Shown one piece after another: positions 11,635 to 22,478 of a stretch of 64,000 nucleotides of DNA. How positions within the stretch are numbered: position 1 is the first letter of the stretch; each line of letters opens with the position of its first letter. Both the position numbers and the translations under genes were made by a program. This DNA comes from Xylogone sp. PMI_703 (Eukaryota; Ascomycota; Leotiomycetes), in contig JAJTUQ010000001.1 in NCBI GenBank assembly GCA_021399445.1, forward strand, positions 4,154,001 to 4,218,000, read 5' to 3'. Under the pieces are notes generated by a model, which saw nothing but the letters and a program-made list of their open reading frames with translations, was not told where the DNA came from and made no database searches.

Positions 11635-12096
11635 ACTGATGATTACCGAGTCTACGATTGGCCCAGTACAGGCAACTCCACATGTGCTGCAAGGGAAGGA
11701 GATGGGCAAAGAATGGGTAGGTTCTATTGGGTTTCCAAGCGGCAGGGAACAAGCCTGTCATATGCACCGTACAAGAGCGCATGCAGGATAATCTTGACAA
11801 TCAGGTAAGCGAGCCAGTAGAGCAGCACACCGAGAGGCCGTCCACAAGCTGTACTGGAGAACTCGCTGGAGTGAAGTGATTCAGGTTTTAGGGTCCTGGC
11901 AGCGCCTGAGCTTAGATTACCGTAGGTTGTAGCAGGGCCCTTCCGCTTGACGCCGCTAACGAAGAAGCTAAAATCGGTTCCAGCTGTACCGATGCACGGA
12001 TAATACTTTATTTAGCTTTCGCTAGACTCGGGTCGCCTAGCTGCCGCTACCCCCACGGATCGTCGTGGAGCGCGCACTGACCCAAGCTTCCAGAAG

Positions 12097-12145
12097 CTAG
12101 TCCAGAATAGGTACCCATCAATGATTGGTACCTATTCTAGACCAG
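12097..12145. repeat. Hairpin, 19-bp arms, related to the 8.67-kb hairpin
   Basis: The arms 12097-12115 and 12127-12145 pair with two mismatches around an 11-base loop. The left arm begins CTAGTCCAGAATAGG, close to the TAGTCCCGAATAGG arm at 8667. Two foldbacks with related arms suggest a common origin. Confidence 0.75.
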
Positions 12146-12851
12146 CGACTTGTACAGCGTCCAGGACTCTGCGAGCCAGTTGCATGTTTTACCTCGAGAT
12201 GCTGTACTCCCGCCTCATCCTAGAGCTCGTGCGGGTTTCATGCGAGTATCCGATCGTCCGGGAGGGGGATCTGGTTTAACGCAGCTATTGAAGCAGCTGA
12301 TAAGCTATATTCTAGGAAATACTCCGCTATTCCGGAGCCTGCTTTTTCAGAGACCATACAAGCTCATGAGGCTATAGGATATCAAAAATCATATCGAATA
12401 TTAGCATGTCAAGAGATCATGTAAGGATATCTGGCAGGTGTTTTGTCAAGTTGACCGCGCCCACAATCCGCAGATATGATGGCGGGGCAATCAGCTTCAA
12501 CTGTGCTCGCCATTGTGTGATAGGGAGAAAACAAATCTTAGTCCGGACTCTCCCATGGGTTTTATATTTTTACTTTTTCTAATCCTCGGAGTCCTCGCGT
12601 TTTCTAGACCACAGAAGTTTCGTTTTCCTAGGAAAACGTTCGACTATGCATTGCATGTCTTTCTTTTCTTGCTTTTTCAGCGCACCTATGACTGTTGTCA
12701 GACCCGACCTGATTGAACTTGTTACACAAGGGTGATAGACCCTCATATTTTGCACTTGAAGAGCCGCGCATTTTTTGGAGTGCTGTATTAAACAAAAATC
12801 TTATCATTGGTGCATGTTCTCTCACCTTGAAGTTGGGTAAATCGGTAAGAC

Positions 12852-12896
12852 GACAGGGGGGTTCCTATATTTTCAAAATGTAGGAACCCCCCTGTC
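12852..12896. repeat. Hairpin, 18-bp arms with G6/C6 run
   Basis: The arms 12852-12869 and 12879-12896 (GACAGGGGGGTTCCTA and its complement) pair with one mismatch around a 9-base loop. A small inverted repeat with no coding context; a transposon footprint is possible. Confidence 0.8.
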
Positions 12897-14200
12897 AAAC
12901 TATCAACTAGTTATGTGCCAAGGTTAGACATTTCTTAATGCCTAACTGAGAATAAAATGATGAACGAACCGTTCCATGCCTTAAATAAAAGTTTTTATAT
13001 CAACTTCCCTGTCTTGTTGTGAGTTTCAGTAATAACCTTGTGGTATGGCAGGGCAGACTCAGTTCGTATCGCTTTTGCTATGCAGAAGTTCAGCCCCGTC
13101 GCTGTCCTCGAAGTCAAGCCACACGAGGCGTCCTCCGTCGGCAACTCTTGAATGCGACAACGAAGCCAAGCTCTCTTAGAGATTTGGAATCCAGATTCTA
13201 AGTCACCCGGGGACACCAAATCTCTCCGAATCTCACCGTGTCGCGTAAATCTCGTCCAATCTCTGGAGTTAACTTCAGGGCCCAACGTAAGCACCTAGTA
13301 TCATTTACAGTCCGCGGGTAAGGATTTAAATTCGCAAACGCCGAAGCGGTGGAGATAGTGGAGGCCCAACATTCGCTTCATAATTATGCGGTAACCCTTC
13401 GTAATGATCGCGACCGCCACTGCAGCTGCCTGCACGGCATGCTGACAAAAATATATGCTGAGACAATGGATTATGTTTTTGGTGCATTACTATTATCATC
13501 TTGCAGGTCTGGAATGTTGACTTTTGTCATCACAGTCATAGTTCAAGGTAAGAATAGAGACAAGATGCAATTATTGCCACTTCTAAGTTGAAGTACGTAT
13601 GGTAGTCGAACCTTCTAGGTTTGTGGTTTAATTTAAGCTTCCTTAATGTCAGATGTGGATACTTGATACAGTCGTCAGATCTATTTTAGTGGAGATATGC
13701 ACGCAATGCGGGTGACTATGGTAGACGGCCGGCTATTCATGCCCCATAGAAATAGTGGAGCTGAGAGCTGGAAGCTAAATGTATTTTTGATGGGTATGAT
13801 TATTTTTAACTGTCATATTATGCCAACTCTTGAAGGCAGACCATTGATTTCTGCCTTGTCTGAGATTGAGAAATCTAGAGAAATTCGTGCCGAGAATCAG
13901 CACAGTAGTGAATGGACGAACAACCAAGTGTATTATAAAAAGTGATTCGCTGAAAGTCGTAAATCGATTCGCTGTGCGCGGAGAACCCTCTTCGCAGCAC
14001 AAGGACCCAACATCTCTCTTTTGCCCTGCCGAACGCCAACCCCAGACCAACCACCCGACCACACGCCCTTCCGCCCGCGGAAGCCCACTTTCCCAATCTA
14101 GCATAACCGTGCGTGCCCCTCTTAGACTCCTCGCCCTTTTATAAAACGCCCAATTATGCGAGATCCAAAAAAAGAAATCTAGCACCCTCTGGAATATTGA

Positions 14201-14527
14201 CTATTTGTATCCAGTGTATTTTGAGTAATTAGTTCCTTGTGTCCAGGCGCCGACTCCTAGGAGTGCTTCGTCGCGAGACATGCGTGATCCGTTACCAGGC
14301 GAGAAGCGAGTCGAAGATGTCGGAGAAGACGAGGACGTGGAGGAGGCAGAGGATTTGGTCGATGTTGAACTTGTATGGCTAGAGATTTTGCTATGGGAGG
14401 ACGACGAGGGCGTAGAGTGTGAAGTATAATGCGCAAATCTAAGTATATTTTGTTAGACGTGGCATGTGTGAAGTGACAAGACGAAGACTCACTCTTTGTT
14501 GCCGAGGCTTCCCATTCTGAGAGACAT
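14201..14527 (-). CDS. GVGxW-family small Ser-rich protein, copy D
   Basis: Two exons: 14493-14527 (35 nt, the same length as in copy A) and 14201-14438. The 54-nt phase-2 intron has donor GTGAGT, a TCTAAC branch-like site and acceptor ACTTAG. The product is 90 aa, starting MSLRMGSLGNK. It continues with FAHYTSHS, a Ser/Thr-rich middle, the core MSRDEALLGVGAW and the tail TQGTNYSKYTGYK. A second in-frame ATG four codons downstream is an alternative start. The equal first exons, equal introns and shared core with copy A indicate descent from one gene. No domain is recognised; the low-complexity middle suggests intrinsic disorder. Confidence 0.72.
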
Positions 14528-14642
14528 GTTGTATAGTATGAAAATAAAGAGAAAGGATAGTCTCGCCTATTATTTAAAAGTACCTTGAAGGTTCTCATTA
14601 AAGAAAGGTATTATCCATACGGATGGAAGGGGGGCCGAGCAA

Positions 14643-14652
14643 GATTTATATG
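14643..14652 (-). promoter_or_regulatory. TATA-like box of copy D
   Basis: On the minus strand CATATAAATC lies about 120 bases upstream of the start codon of copy D and is followed by a C-rich tract. Confidence 0.4.
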
Positions 14653-15193
14653 CTAGAGCTCTGAATGAGCATTGGGTTTGAACAAGAATCGCGCGCACAT
14701 AGCACAAATCCATCCTCGCTCACGCCCACGCGCCCACGCACATCAGACCAACCCCTACGACAGCAAATCAAATCAATAGATGCTTTCAAGCCGCTAGCAT
14801 ATGCAGAAGCGGTCAACCCGGCTCAAATCCTTTTATTCTTGTACATCTCACCCTCCTGACCTCGGTGGAAGTTGCTTTGTCACACAGGGAGAAAAGAAAC
14901 AGGGGGTTACAACCGGGATCCTGGCGGGCCTGAGAAGCTCCGCGCAGGGAGATGGTGGCGCGTTACCCTAGTGGCATATCTCAAAAATTTCCCCAGTTAG
15001 GAGCTACTTAGTTGTGATCTGTATGGAATTGAGATGAGTTGCCTCAGTCCGTTGATTAATGCTGAAGCAGACACAGTTATTGCGTAATAGGTACATTCGT
15101 GCAACACAACAAGACCAAGGGGGATGTACCTAATCTCATACAGGCAAGTGTTCCAGAAAGTGTGTAACTTGCTATGGTCGAGAGTTCAACTGC

Positions 15194-15640
15194 TCATCTC
15201 GGAAGTAGTTTTTTCAGCCTCATCAACGTATTTGTGTCCAGTGCTTTCGCCACCCACTGCCAACTCATTGGATCCGACGGACGCTCGTCATCACGTCCCA
15301 CTGACATCTGCCCGTAATGGTATCTGTCATAGCGCAAAAGGTCTTGTTCATCTGGATCATGCCTGTAATCCGAAACAACCAAACCGGAGGCTTTCCAGTG
15401 ATGTGGCACCACGTCAGGCATGTAGTTTCTGATGAGATGACCGCGTAATTATAGTAGGGGTCGCGGGAAAGCAGTGTGAAAGCGGCAATACTACCGGAAT
15501 GCTCGACCTCTTGGCGTGCTGTGAGAGTTTCTCGCAGGCGCCGTCACATACATTCGCCACCGGGGCTCTCTAGCCTGATGACGGGCAGTTAGAGCGCTAT
15601 GCCCAAGAAATACCATGTTATCTTACCACAATAGTAGGCG
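15194..15640 (-). pseudogene. Possible decayed coding remnant
   Basis: Read on the minus strand, this stretch has gene-like peptide in two frames: one around 15420-15520 (containing SGSIAAFTLLSRDPYYNYAV) and one at about 15194-15421 (ending ALDTNTLMRLKKLLPR before a stop). They cannot be joined without a frame change. Upstream at about 15583-15635 there is a sequence with intron-like signals (GTAAGA donor, CTCTAAC, ATCAG). It may be an intron-rich gene I cannot resolve or a frameshifted relic. I do not recognise the family. Confidence 0.3.
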
Positions 15641-16287
15641 GTATGCAAGGAAAGGGAAGTAATGAGCAATGGGAACGCCCGCGGGCAATCCAACGTCTCG
15701 GGCCGTCTTGCCCATTGCTGACACCAGACAAAAGCGGAAAGGAAAAATCTGGCGGCAGTCCGCCTGGCCTGGAGTTCGCGTTTAGAAACTTCCCCAGCAT
15801 CAACAGCCTCGATACTCGGCCTCGTAACTGCAACTTCCAACCACTCAATCATGGCCATCTCACTTTTTCGCATTCTCTCGTTCCTTTTTTACGGCAGCAT
15901 GGTGCGGAAGCCGGAGGCATCCCGCAGCTAGACTAATTTGAAAACCTTCCTTCCACTGATTGAAAGTCTGCCCGCGGTCACAGGCTGCCGCCCGTCTGTC
16001 AGCGATACGTCAGCCTGGTCCCTGCGTAGCATTTAACTATAATCCCACGATATTTTAACACTGAAGCCACAGATCCGGCATCGTGGGACGTGCAGGTGCC
16101 GCGGCTTCGGCGCTGAGATTTTATTTCCGCCAGGCGGGCTGGTGGGCCTCCGCCGCTGCGTGTACGCTTGCCCAATATAGGCGGATTCGTAACTGCAACG
16201 CTCACCGGCTGGACGAGTCACTTATATCCAAGTTAAACTGCGGCTAGGGCCGGTTTTCTTGTTCGCATGTCGTGATGCTGGTGGTCT

Positions 16288-16411
16288 AGTAAAGACTCTT
16301 CATGACTGATCTGTCAAATGAGAAAGGATAAGGTGAGCAATACACGGATTGAACACGCGGCTCAATTCCTCGGGTGCTACTATCCTTTGATTTGGCAGTC
16401 AAGTCTTTTAC
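16288..16411. repeat. Imperfect inverted repeat, about 40-bp arms
   Basis: The left arm (about 16288-16330) and right arm (16381-16411) share GTAAA-GACT, CAAAT and AAAGGATA blocks in inverted order, with small gaps on the left. The arms surround about 50 bp. It resembles a degraded foldback or MITE. A tRNA was considered for the centre and rejected. Confidence 0.5.
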
Positions 16412-17039
16412 CATCAACCCCTAGGTCACTGAATATACCTTGTTTGGTAATGTTTCTAATGTACTAGAGGCTCAAGCAATGGAGATAGTTACGTCTAACC
16501 TTATCAAATAAGACATGTAACAAAGATTGCATTAGTTTTTCTAGTACACGGTGAATGAGGAGAGGCCCATCGGTTCATACACTTAATCACTTTAAACGTG
16601 ATCCAACCATCCAACAAAACACGCACCGCCAGCGGTGCTCAGCATCGGAGATCTTGGAGTCGATTATCGGACCAACCTCAAGATACGTCTTCACACCTCC
16701 CAACCCTGTACTCGGTACCCCCTGTCGGCCCTTCTCGTGAGCGTCAATAACACACGCATCCTCTTGTGCTTCATCTTATTGTGTGAATGCAAACAGATCT
16801 AGTCGATATGGAAATATTACGGCCTCTTCGCAGTTTGTCAATGATTACGAACACAGAGTAAACTCGGAACACATTTCTCATTTAGACTATCAGTCTATTT
16901 ATCTGAGCCGATGCTAAGATTACCAAGATCATTGACAGCAAACGGGATACCTGACACAACTTTGTTCTCTATGTAGACCTGAGACTGTTGCGCCTTCCTC
17001 TATACCACCATTACGCCCTTCTTATGCAAGCACTAATAA

Positions 17040-17734
17040 CTATGCGTCATGTCGCGGAAGAGCTGAGGGACCGAATGACAATGGCAGCAGCTACAGTCTT
17101 TTATTAGCTTCTAAGATAAACGCATGGAAATAAGATGGAATACCTCTCCAAGAGTCATGACTTCGAACGCACCGTCTTTATCAAACATAAAGACGGGGAA
17201 ATCCGGCTCACAAAACTCACGGATGCTGATAGTAGTGGTCGTCAGCCTTGCAATCGACAATGGACACCCTGTCCGACTACATAACACCATATCAAATTTT
17301 CACATAGGGCTCGTACAATTGTCTACACATCCCACAAGGACTCGCGGGAGGGGATATATCCGTGGCAACCGCCAGAGCCTTGAATTTCTTATGACCTTCC
17401 GTCACCGCCTTCCCATAAGCTACCCGCTCAGCGCATGTGCCGACCGGATAGGAAGCGTTTTCGACATTGGCACCGTCAATATATTGACCATCGTTGGTAA
17501 GAATACTGGCACCTACACGAAACTATATATTCCCATCAGTGCCACAGCGCTTAGGATGTGTCGTCATGTCTGCCAGCGGTATCCACTTACACGCGAGTAG
17601 GGACAGTATGCAGTGGCCTTTGCATCAGTGCTCCGGGTTTTCAGGACGGAGAATTGCTCCGTAGTGATACCATACTTCTCGCAAGCCTTCTTCACAACAG
17701 CTTCATCGGTGGAGAGTTGTAGATTATACGACAT
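17040..17734 (-). CDS. cdd1: Cytidine deaminase
   Basis: A four-exon gene: 17591-17734, 17317-17522, 17144-17225 and 17040-17090. The introns are 68, 91 and 53 nt, and the joined frame is open for 160 aa. It hydrolyses cytidine/deoxycytidine to uridine/deoxyuridine in pyrimidine salvage and should be cytosolic. The typical single-domain layout is visible: YCPYSRFRVGA (43-53), the NVENASYPVGTCAERVA zinc/catalytic block with Cys78 and Glu80, and PCGMCRQFIREF with Cys111 and Cys114. The C-terminal LGELLPLSFGPS block is also typical. All three zinc cysteines and the proton-shuttling Glu are present, so it is likely active. The length matches homotetrameric fungal and animal enzymes. A pyrimidine-rich tract (coding strand) directly precedes the ATG (17735-17800). 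The neighbouring GDSL gene is on the same strand, 650 bp upstream. Confidence 0.93.
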
Positions 17735-18383
17735 TGTGGAAAAGAGAGGAGAGAAAAAAGAAAGGGAAGGAGGGGAAGAGAGGAGCGAGATGCGAGATAT
17801 CTAGATAAACACTAGGGAGACATGACCAAACCTGCGGTAATCCGCTGCTGCGTAACCTTAACAGCGGAATTCGTCCGATTTCAAGAAACCTTTATGGCAA
17901 TAATCCATTTCCAAATGCCATCGCGATACACCATAAATTTCCAATTATCAAGATCTCGTCCCGCATTTTGCCCAGCATCGATAAGAGAAATACGGATTTT
18001 CTCTCGGATTGTTGCTGTAGGGACAAGTTTCATATCTTATCGGAATTAATCCCCGGTCGGGGCCCGGCCCAATAAACACGTGATTATATAAAATCATAAT
18101 ATGATCTGATATCATGTGAAACATGAAATATTATAGAACGGCTTCTAGACTTCTACCAAACGCTTGACTTTCATAATGACCTGCACGGAATTGGCTGTAT
18201 GCGGTAGCCTGATGAGTAACGGGCGGCACGGAAATCGTATGGCGCGTTACACAAGGCGAGATGAATACGAAGTTGGATAGTGAAGTTGGACTTTGTTGGA
18301 ATTAGTGGCTACTATACGAGGTTCAAGCCTGGCGATCTGGGGAATCTACCCCCCAGAGCGGCGCTCTTATATATAAGTATATT

Positions 18384-19406
18384 CTACCCATCTAGAACTT
18401 CTGATTTTGTTATCAGGACCTTTTCAGTCGTAACATCATTCTCGATCATGCTTTCCCTTCGTCTCTTCAGCTCCTGTCTTAGGAGACCCGCACCCAGGAG
18501 ACTCTCGGAGCTTATCTCTCCCATCATGTCGTTCTCAGACACGATTTCGAACAGTCTATCCGAGACAATCGACCCCATCAAATCATATCCTTCGGTCGTG
18601 AAGTGAACTCCGTCGTCCCATAATACTTGACGCTGGTCTTCCGTCATATTCCAGTAAGGCATCGCTCCGTGTAAATCGAGGGTGTAGCTTTTGACCGTTG
18701 TCAGTATCGTCAAGGTATGATTTCTTGTATTCACTTCATAATACACATGGTTGCGGATGAATATATAAGATACTGCACATACAAGTTGGTGGCTTCATGT
18801 TGTAATATCAGTTCATTTAACTTATCCCGACGTTCATCAAGGGCCGGGGGGCAAGTCCCGCATTCGGGGACGGTGAGAGCAAGGACGTTGCTCCCGTGAT
18901 CAAGAGCAACTTTCCATACTATTTGCAGAGCAGAGTAGATCTCGTCCGCGTCAAAGCCGTTATTAAGATCATTGGTACCGCCCAGCACGACGGTCCAGTT
19001 ATATGGCACTTCAGTATTCTCGTCTGTTGAATGTTAGTACATGGAGACGCAAATTTCGGTTGTTTACATGAAAAGTGTCATCTCCTGGATCTGAGATCGT
19101 CCGAAGTGTGTGGCTGAAAAATGATATGAGTCTCTTGGGTCGAAGACGCATAGTCTCGTATGTGAGCTACGAGACTTTACACTTACATAGTGAAGCAATT
19201 CGGGGGTGGAATTTCCCAGGGGGGCTAATAACTAAATCGCCAGAACGACCCTGGATATCTGTAGTGATAACAGCAGAAGGAAGAAACTTTTGCAATGAAG
19301 GCTTCAAAGACCACGCATAAGGATGAAATACAGTCCCAAATCGAGTAAATCCCTCCGTCAGGCTATCGCCAAAACACAATATATGAAATGCATTCATCAC
19401 AATCAT
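18384..19406 (-). CDS. SGNH/GDSL hydrolase
   Basis: Three exons: 19187-19406, 18783-19023 and 18384-18687. The introns are 163 nt (GTAAGT...CAACAG) and 95 nt (GTATGT...CAAAAG). The joined frame gives 254 aa, or 251 from the second Met. All SGNH blocks are present: FGDSLTEG with nucleophile Ser15, GGTND (88-92) with the oxyanion Asn91, and DDGVH (178-182) with the Asp179/His182 pair. It should hydrolyse an ester of unknown acyl or acetyl type. No signal peptide is visible, so it is probably intracellular. The C-terminal 45 residues are charged and predicted helical (SESLLGAGLLRQELKRRRES). The gene is divergent from the Mps1 gene; about 400 bp separate the start codons. Confidence 0.9.
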
Positions 19407-19812
19407 GATCTGAGGTCTGATGTTGAAGTAACATGTACCCTTCGACAGGGCGACATTAGAAGTGCAAGGTTACACCAGAGCTAACTTACCGCAACGGCGG
19501 CTGCTCCTTAGTGGGGGACGTTTATGCCTGAGGCCCCTAATTTGGTTGCCCCGAGAGATTTGTTTACAGCGCTAGTGTATTCGCGACAGGGCCAATCAAT
19601 ATACCCACCATTTACCTAACATCCTTCCACATCCCAGACGCGCTGATTCTTACAACTTCTTGCGATGCTGCTGATCTTATTATAATAATAATACGCTTTG
19701 AGCATGGAATTGGCGCTCAAGATAACTGAATTCAACACTCGACGACATTAGAAACTAACATTATCGCTTCAATCCAGTGCTTCAACAATAATAGCTTTAC
19801 ATCCGGATCCAA

Positions 19813-22478
19813 ATGGCAATGGCTTCACCCACCCCGATGGGCTCAACCCACTTTGCATCGCTTTCCAAACGACAGCCTTCCAAGCAAACACTTCGACAAG
19901 CTCCTTCGAGGCCTCATTTCTCTCGAGCAGAGCCTGCTCCTACTGCTAGTCATGCGCGCAGCTTTTCCTTGAATGATTCCTCCGACGATGAGGAGATTCC
20001 TATGCCTATGAAGTTCAGCGCTCTCACGAAGGCATTGCTCAATGATGACCCCTCGGTAATGGAGACATCATTGGCCTCAGAGAAGCGCAACAGCCCAGAA
20101 CCTATTGAACGATATCAGAGTTCTTCTAGAGCCGGTAGTGCCAATGTCAGCGGCATGGCAGACCCTGACCAAGGCTCTCCAAAGACGCGAAATAACAGCC
20201 CAGTGCCTCGTCGAGTAGTTCGACTAAGTGGCTCAAGATTGAGCGGATCACCTTTATCGTCGAGCCTGGTAAAGATGGGGTCTTCATCCAGGTCCGCCCA
20301 GAGGAGAGCAGAAGCGAGGGGTAGCGCAAGCCCTCAAGACATCAACACTCCTGCGCCTGCTCCTAGAACCGTACGGATACCAGTGTCATCTTCAAGTGGC
20401 CATGCATTATCTGGTTCTTCAGGAAGGCCATCCAGTAAAACGAATTCCGCGTCGAGACATGATGACGAAGCACCTGCATCCGAGGAGTACCCATCTACAG
20501 TTGGGAGACCACAATTGGCCACTAGCCAAGGTAGTGTCTCAAGATATGGCACATCTGCTTTGGGCCGTCCAAGATACGGAGAGGAAGCGGGTTTACAGAG
20601 CAGTATGAGAGTTAAAAGAGTTGGAAAAGTAGCCGGAAGCTTTCTCAGTGGGCCTGCCCGACGAGGTAGAAGACGTATGGAAGATGATGAGCAGAGCCCC
20701 GCAGATGAGCAGGGCGACGGTCTGGATGCTGCCGGAGCTAGCCAGGAGCCCCAGAGTCAAAGTCAAGAATCTCATTTAGGGGAACCTCAGGGCCAGGAAG
20801 AGTATCCGTCGAGCCAGGAGTCTCAGCCAAATCGGCCGTACTCCTCTTTCTCCTCAGACTATAGAGATTTAGCTGCTTCTGGGAGCCCAGTCAGTTCAAA
20901 GGAACTTATCAACTCGATGCGTAGATCAAGGTCGCCGCCACCTCCTACACTTGAGTCCCATTCTGATGGACATTATGCCAATGGAGGACCCTCTGGCGAA
21001 GGTTATCGTAGCGACTCTCACAAACCGGCTCAACCTGTATTCAAATTACCGGCTCCTCGACCCGATCTTCCCTCTAGGCACGATCAGGAAAACGAAGCAC
21101 CGCCCACCTTCAAGAGAAACAAACCAGCATCCCTGATGAACCTAGAAAATGCAGTGGAGAAACCTCCTGTGCGACCAGCTAGTGTAGATATTGGCGCATT
21201 ACAGGGTAGAACGTCTCCTGAAAGACAGGCATTGGCTTCCAGAAGTCAAAATACACCACGAAGGCCTGCGCCACCTCCGCCGAAGATGTCAGTCTTGGAA
21301 GCGGCTACTTCCACCGCTGGAGCTGCTGCCGCTTCACATGCTACAAGTAAGAGGAATAAATTGAAGGTGAATGGAAAATACTTTACTAGAATGGACTGCA
21401 TTGGAAGAGGAGGTAGTTCAAAGGTGTTCAGAGTGATGGCTGAAAACTCTAAGATATTTGCCTTGAAACGAGTATCATTAGAAGATGCAGACGAGATGGC
21501 TGTCATGGGTTTCAAGGGGGAGATTGATTTGCTAAAGAAATTGGAATCTGTGGAGAGAGTGATTCGACTATATGACTACGAGTTAAACGAGGAGAAAGGT
21601 ACTCTCAGTGTGGTATGTACTATCTTTATGATCATACTAGATATTCAAGGCTAACTGAGTATGTATAGCTCATGGAGATGGGAGAGTTGGACATGAACAA
21701 GATCTTGGAATTGCGCTTGAAATCAGAAAATGCCAAGTTCGACCCTAGCTTTGTCCGACATTACTGGAAGGAGATGTTGGAGTGCTTGCAAGCTGTCCAT
21801 GCTCACGACATTGTCCACTCGGACTTGAAGCCTCACAACTTCGTGCTTGTGCAAGGAAGACTAAAACTGATTGACTTTGGTATTGCCAATGCAATCAAGA
21901 CTGATGAGACAGTCAATGTTCATCGCGAGACTCAAGTTGGGACACCGAACTACATGTCGCCTGAATCACTCATCGACTCCAATGCAAGGCCAGATGCTAG
22001 AGGTCGAATTTCGAATGAGCCTAGACTGATGAAGCTGGGAAAGCCAAGCGATATCTGGAGCTTAGGGTGCATCCTGTATCAGATGGTGTACGGGAGAGCC
22101 CCATTTGCGCATATTCCCAACCAGATGCAGCGTTGCCAAGCCATCATCAACTTCAACTATGCGATCGAGTACCCAGCTGTCGGTGTAGGCGGTGTGCCCG
22201 TGCCAGCGAGTCTGATACGCACGCTGAAGAAGTGCCTGAATCGTGACCAGCACCAGCGGCCATCAGCTACCGAGCTTCTGGACCCGCGCGACCCGTTCCT
22301 GTATCCAGTGGAATATGGCGAGGACTGCTTCCCCATGACGGAGGAGCTGCTAGGCCGGATCCTGCAGAGCGTCGCGGCCAAGTGTAAGGACCGCACACCG
22401 AGTGACATCGAGCTGTTGTCGCTGTGGCCGGCGGGTTACTTCAACAGCCTGCGCAAGAACATGCGCGAGGGGAGGTGA
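19813..22478 (+). CDS. mps1: Mps1/TTK-type dual-specificity spindle-checkpoint kinase
   Basis: Two exons, 19813-21612 and 21669-22478, with a 56-nt intron (GTATGT...TATAG), encode 869 aa. The N-terminal 500 residues are Ser/Pro/Gln-rich and look disordered, as in other Mps1 proteins. The kinase domain covers about residues 525-820: glycine loop IGRGGSSKVF (530-539), ATP lysine in FALKRV (Lys552), catalytic HSDLKPHNF (Asp652), DFGIAN (Asp669) and the activation-segment end MSPESL. HSD in place of HRD is typical of Mps1/TTK. The enzyme recruits the spindle-assembly checkpoint to kinetochores and acts in spindle-pole duplication in yeast. The KEN/D-box content was not assessed. The start is the first Met of a long open frame and shares an upstream region with the GDSL gene. 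Confidence 0.95.

Larger units (their letters stand above)
11067..14200. other. Intergenic stretch between copies C and D
   Basis: Apart from the tandem repeat and the two hairpins listed separately, I find nothing that looks like a gene. Open frames of up to about 136 codons lack recognisable features. Confidence 0.45.

Noticed and set aside
16275..16422. Possible tRNA on the minus strand (T-loop-like TTCAATC and a CTGCCAA anticodon-loop-like stretch)
   Set aside because: No acceptor stem pairs, the T-stem is mostly wobble pairs and the anticodon stem is mismatched. The sequence is better explained as an inverted repeat.
18061..18082. GGTCGGGGCCCGGCCC GC-rich inverted repeat as a terminator or element end
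   Set aside because: Too short and without a partner; probably compositional.
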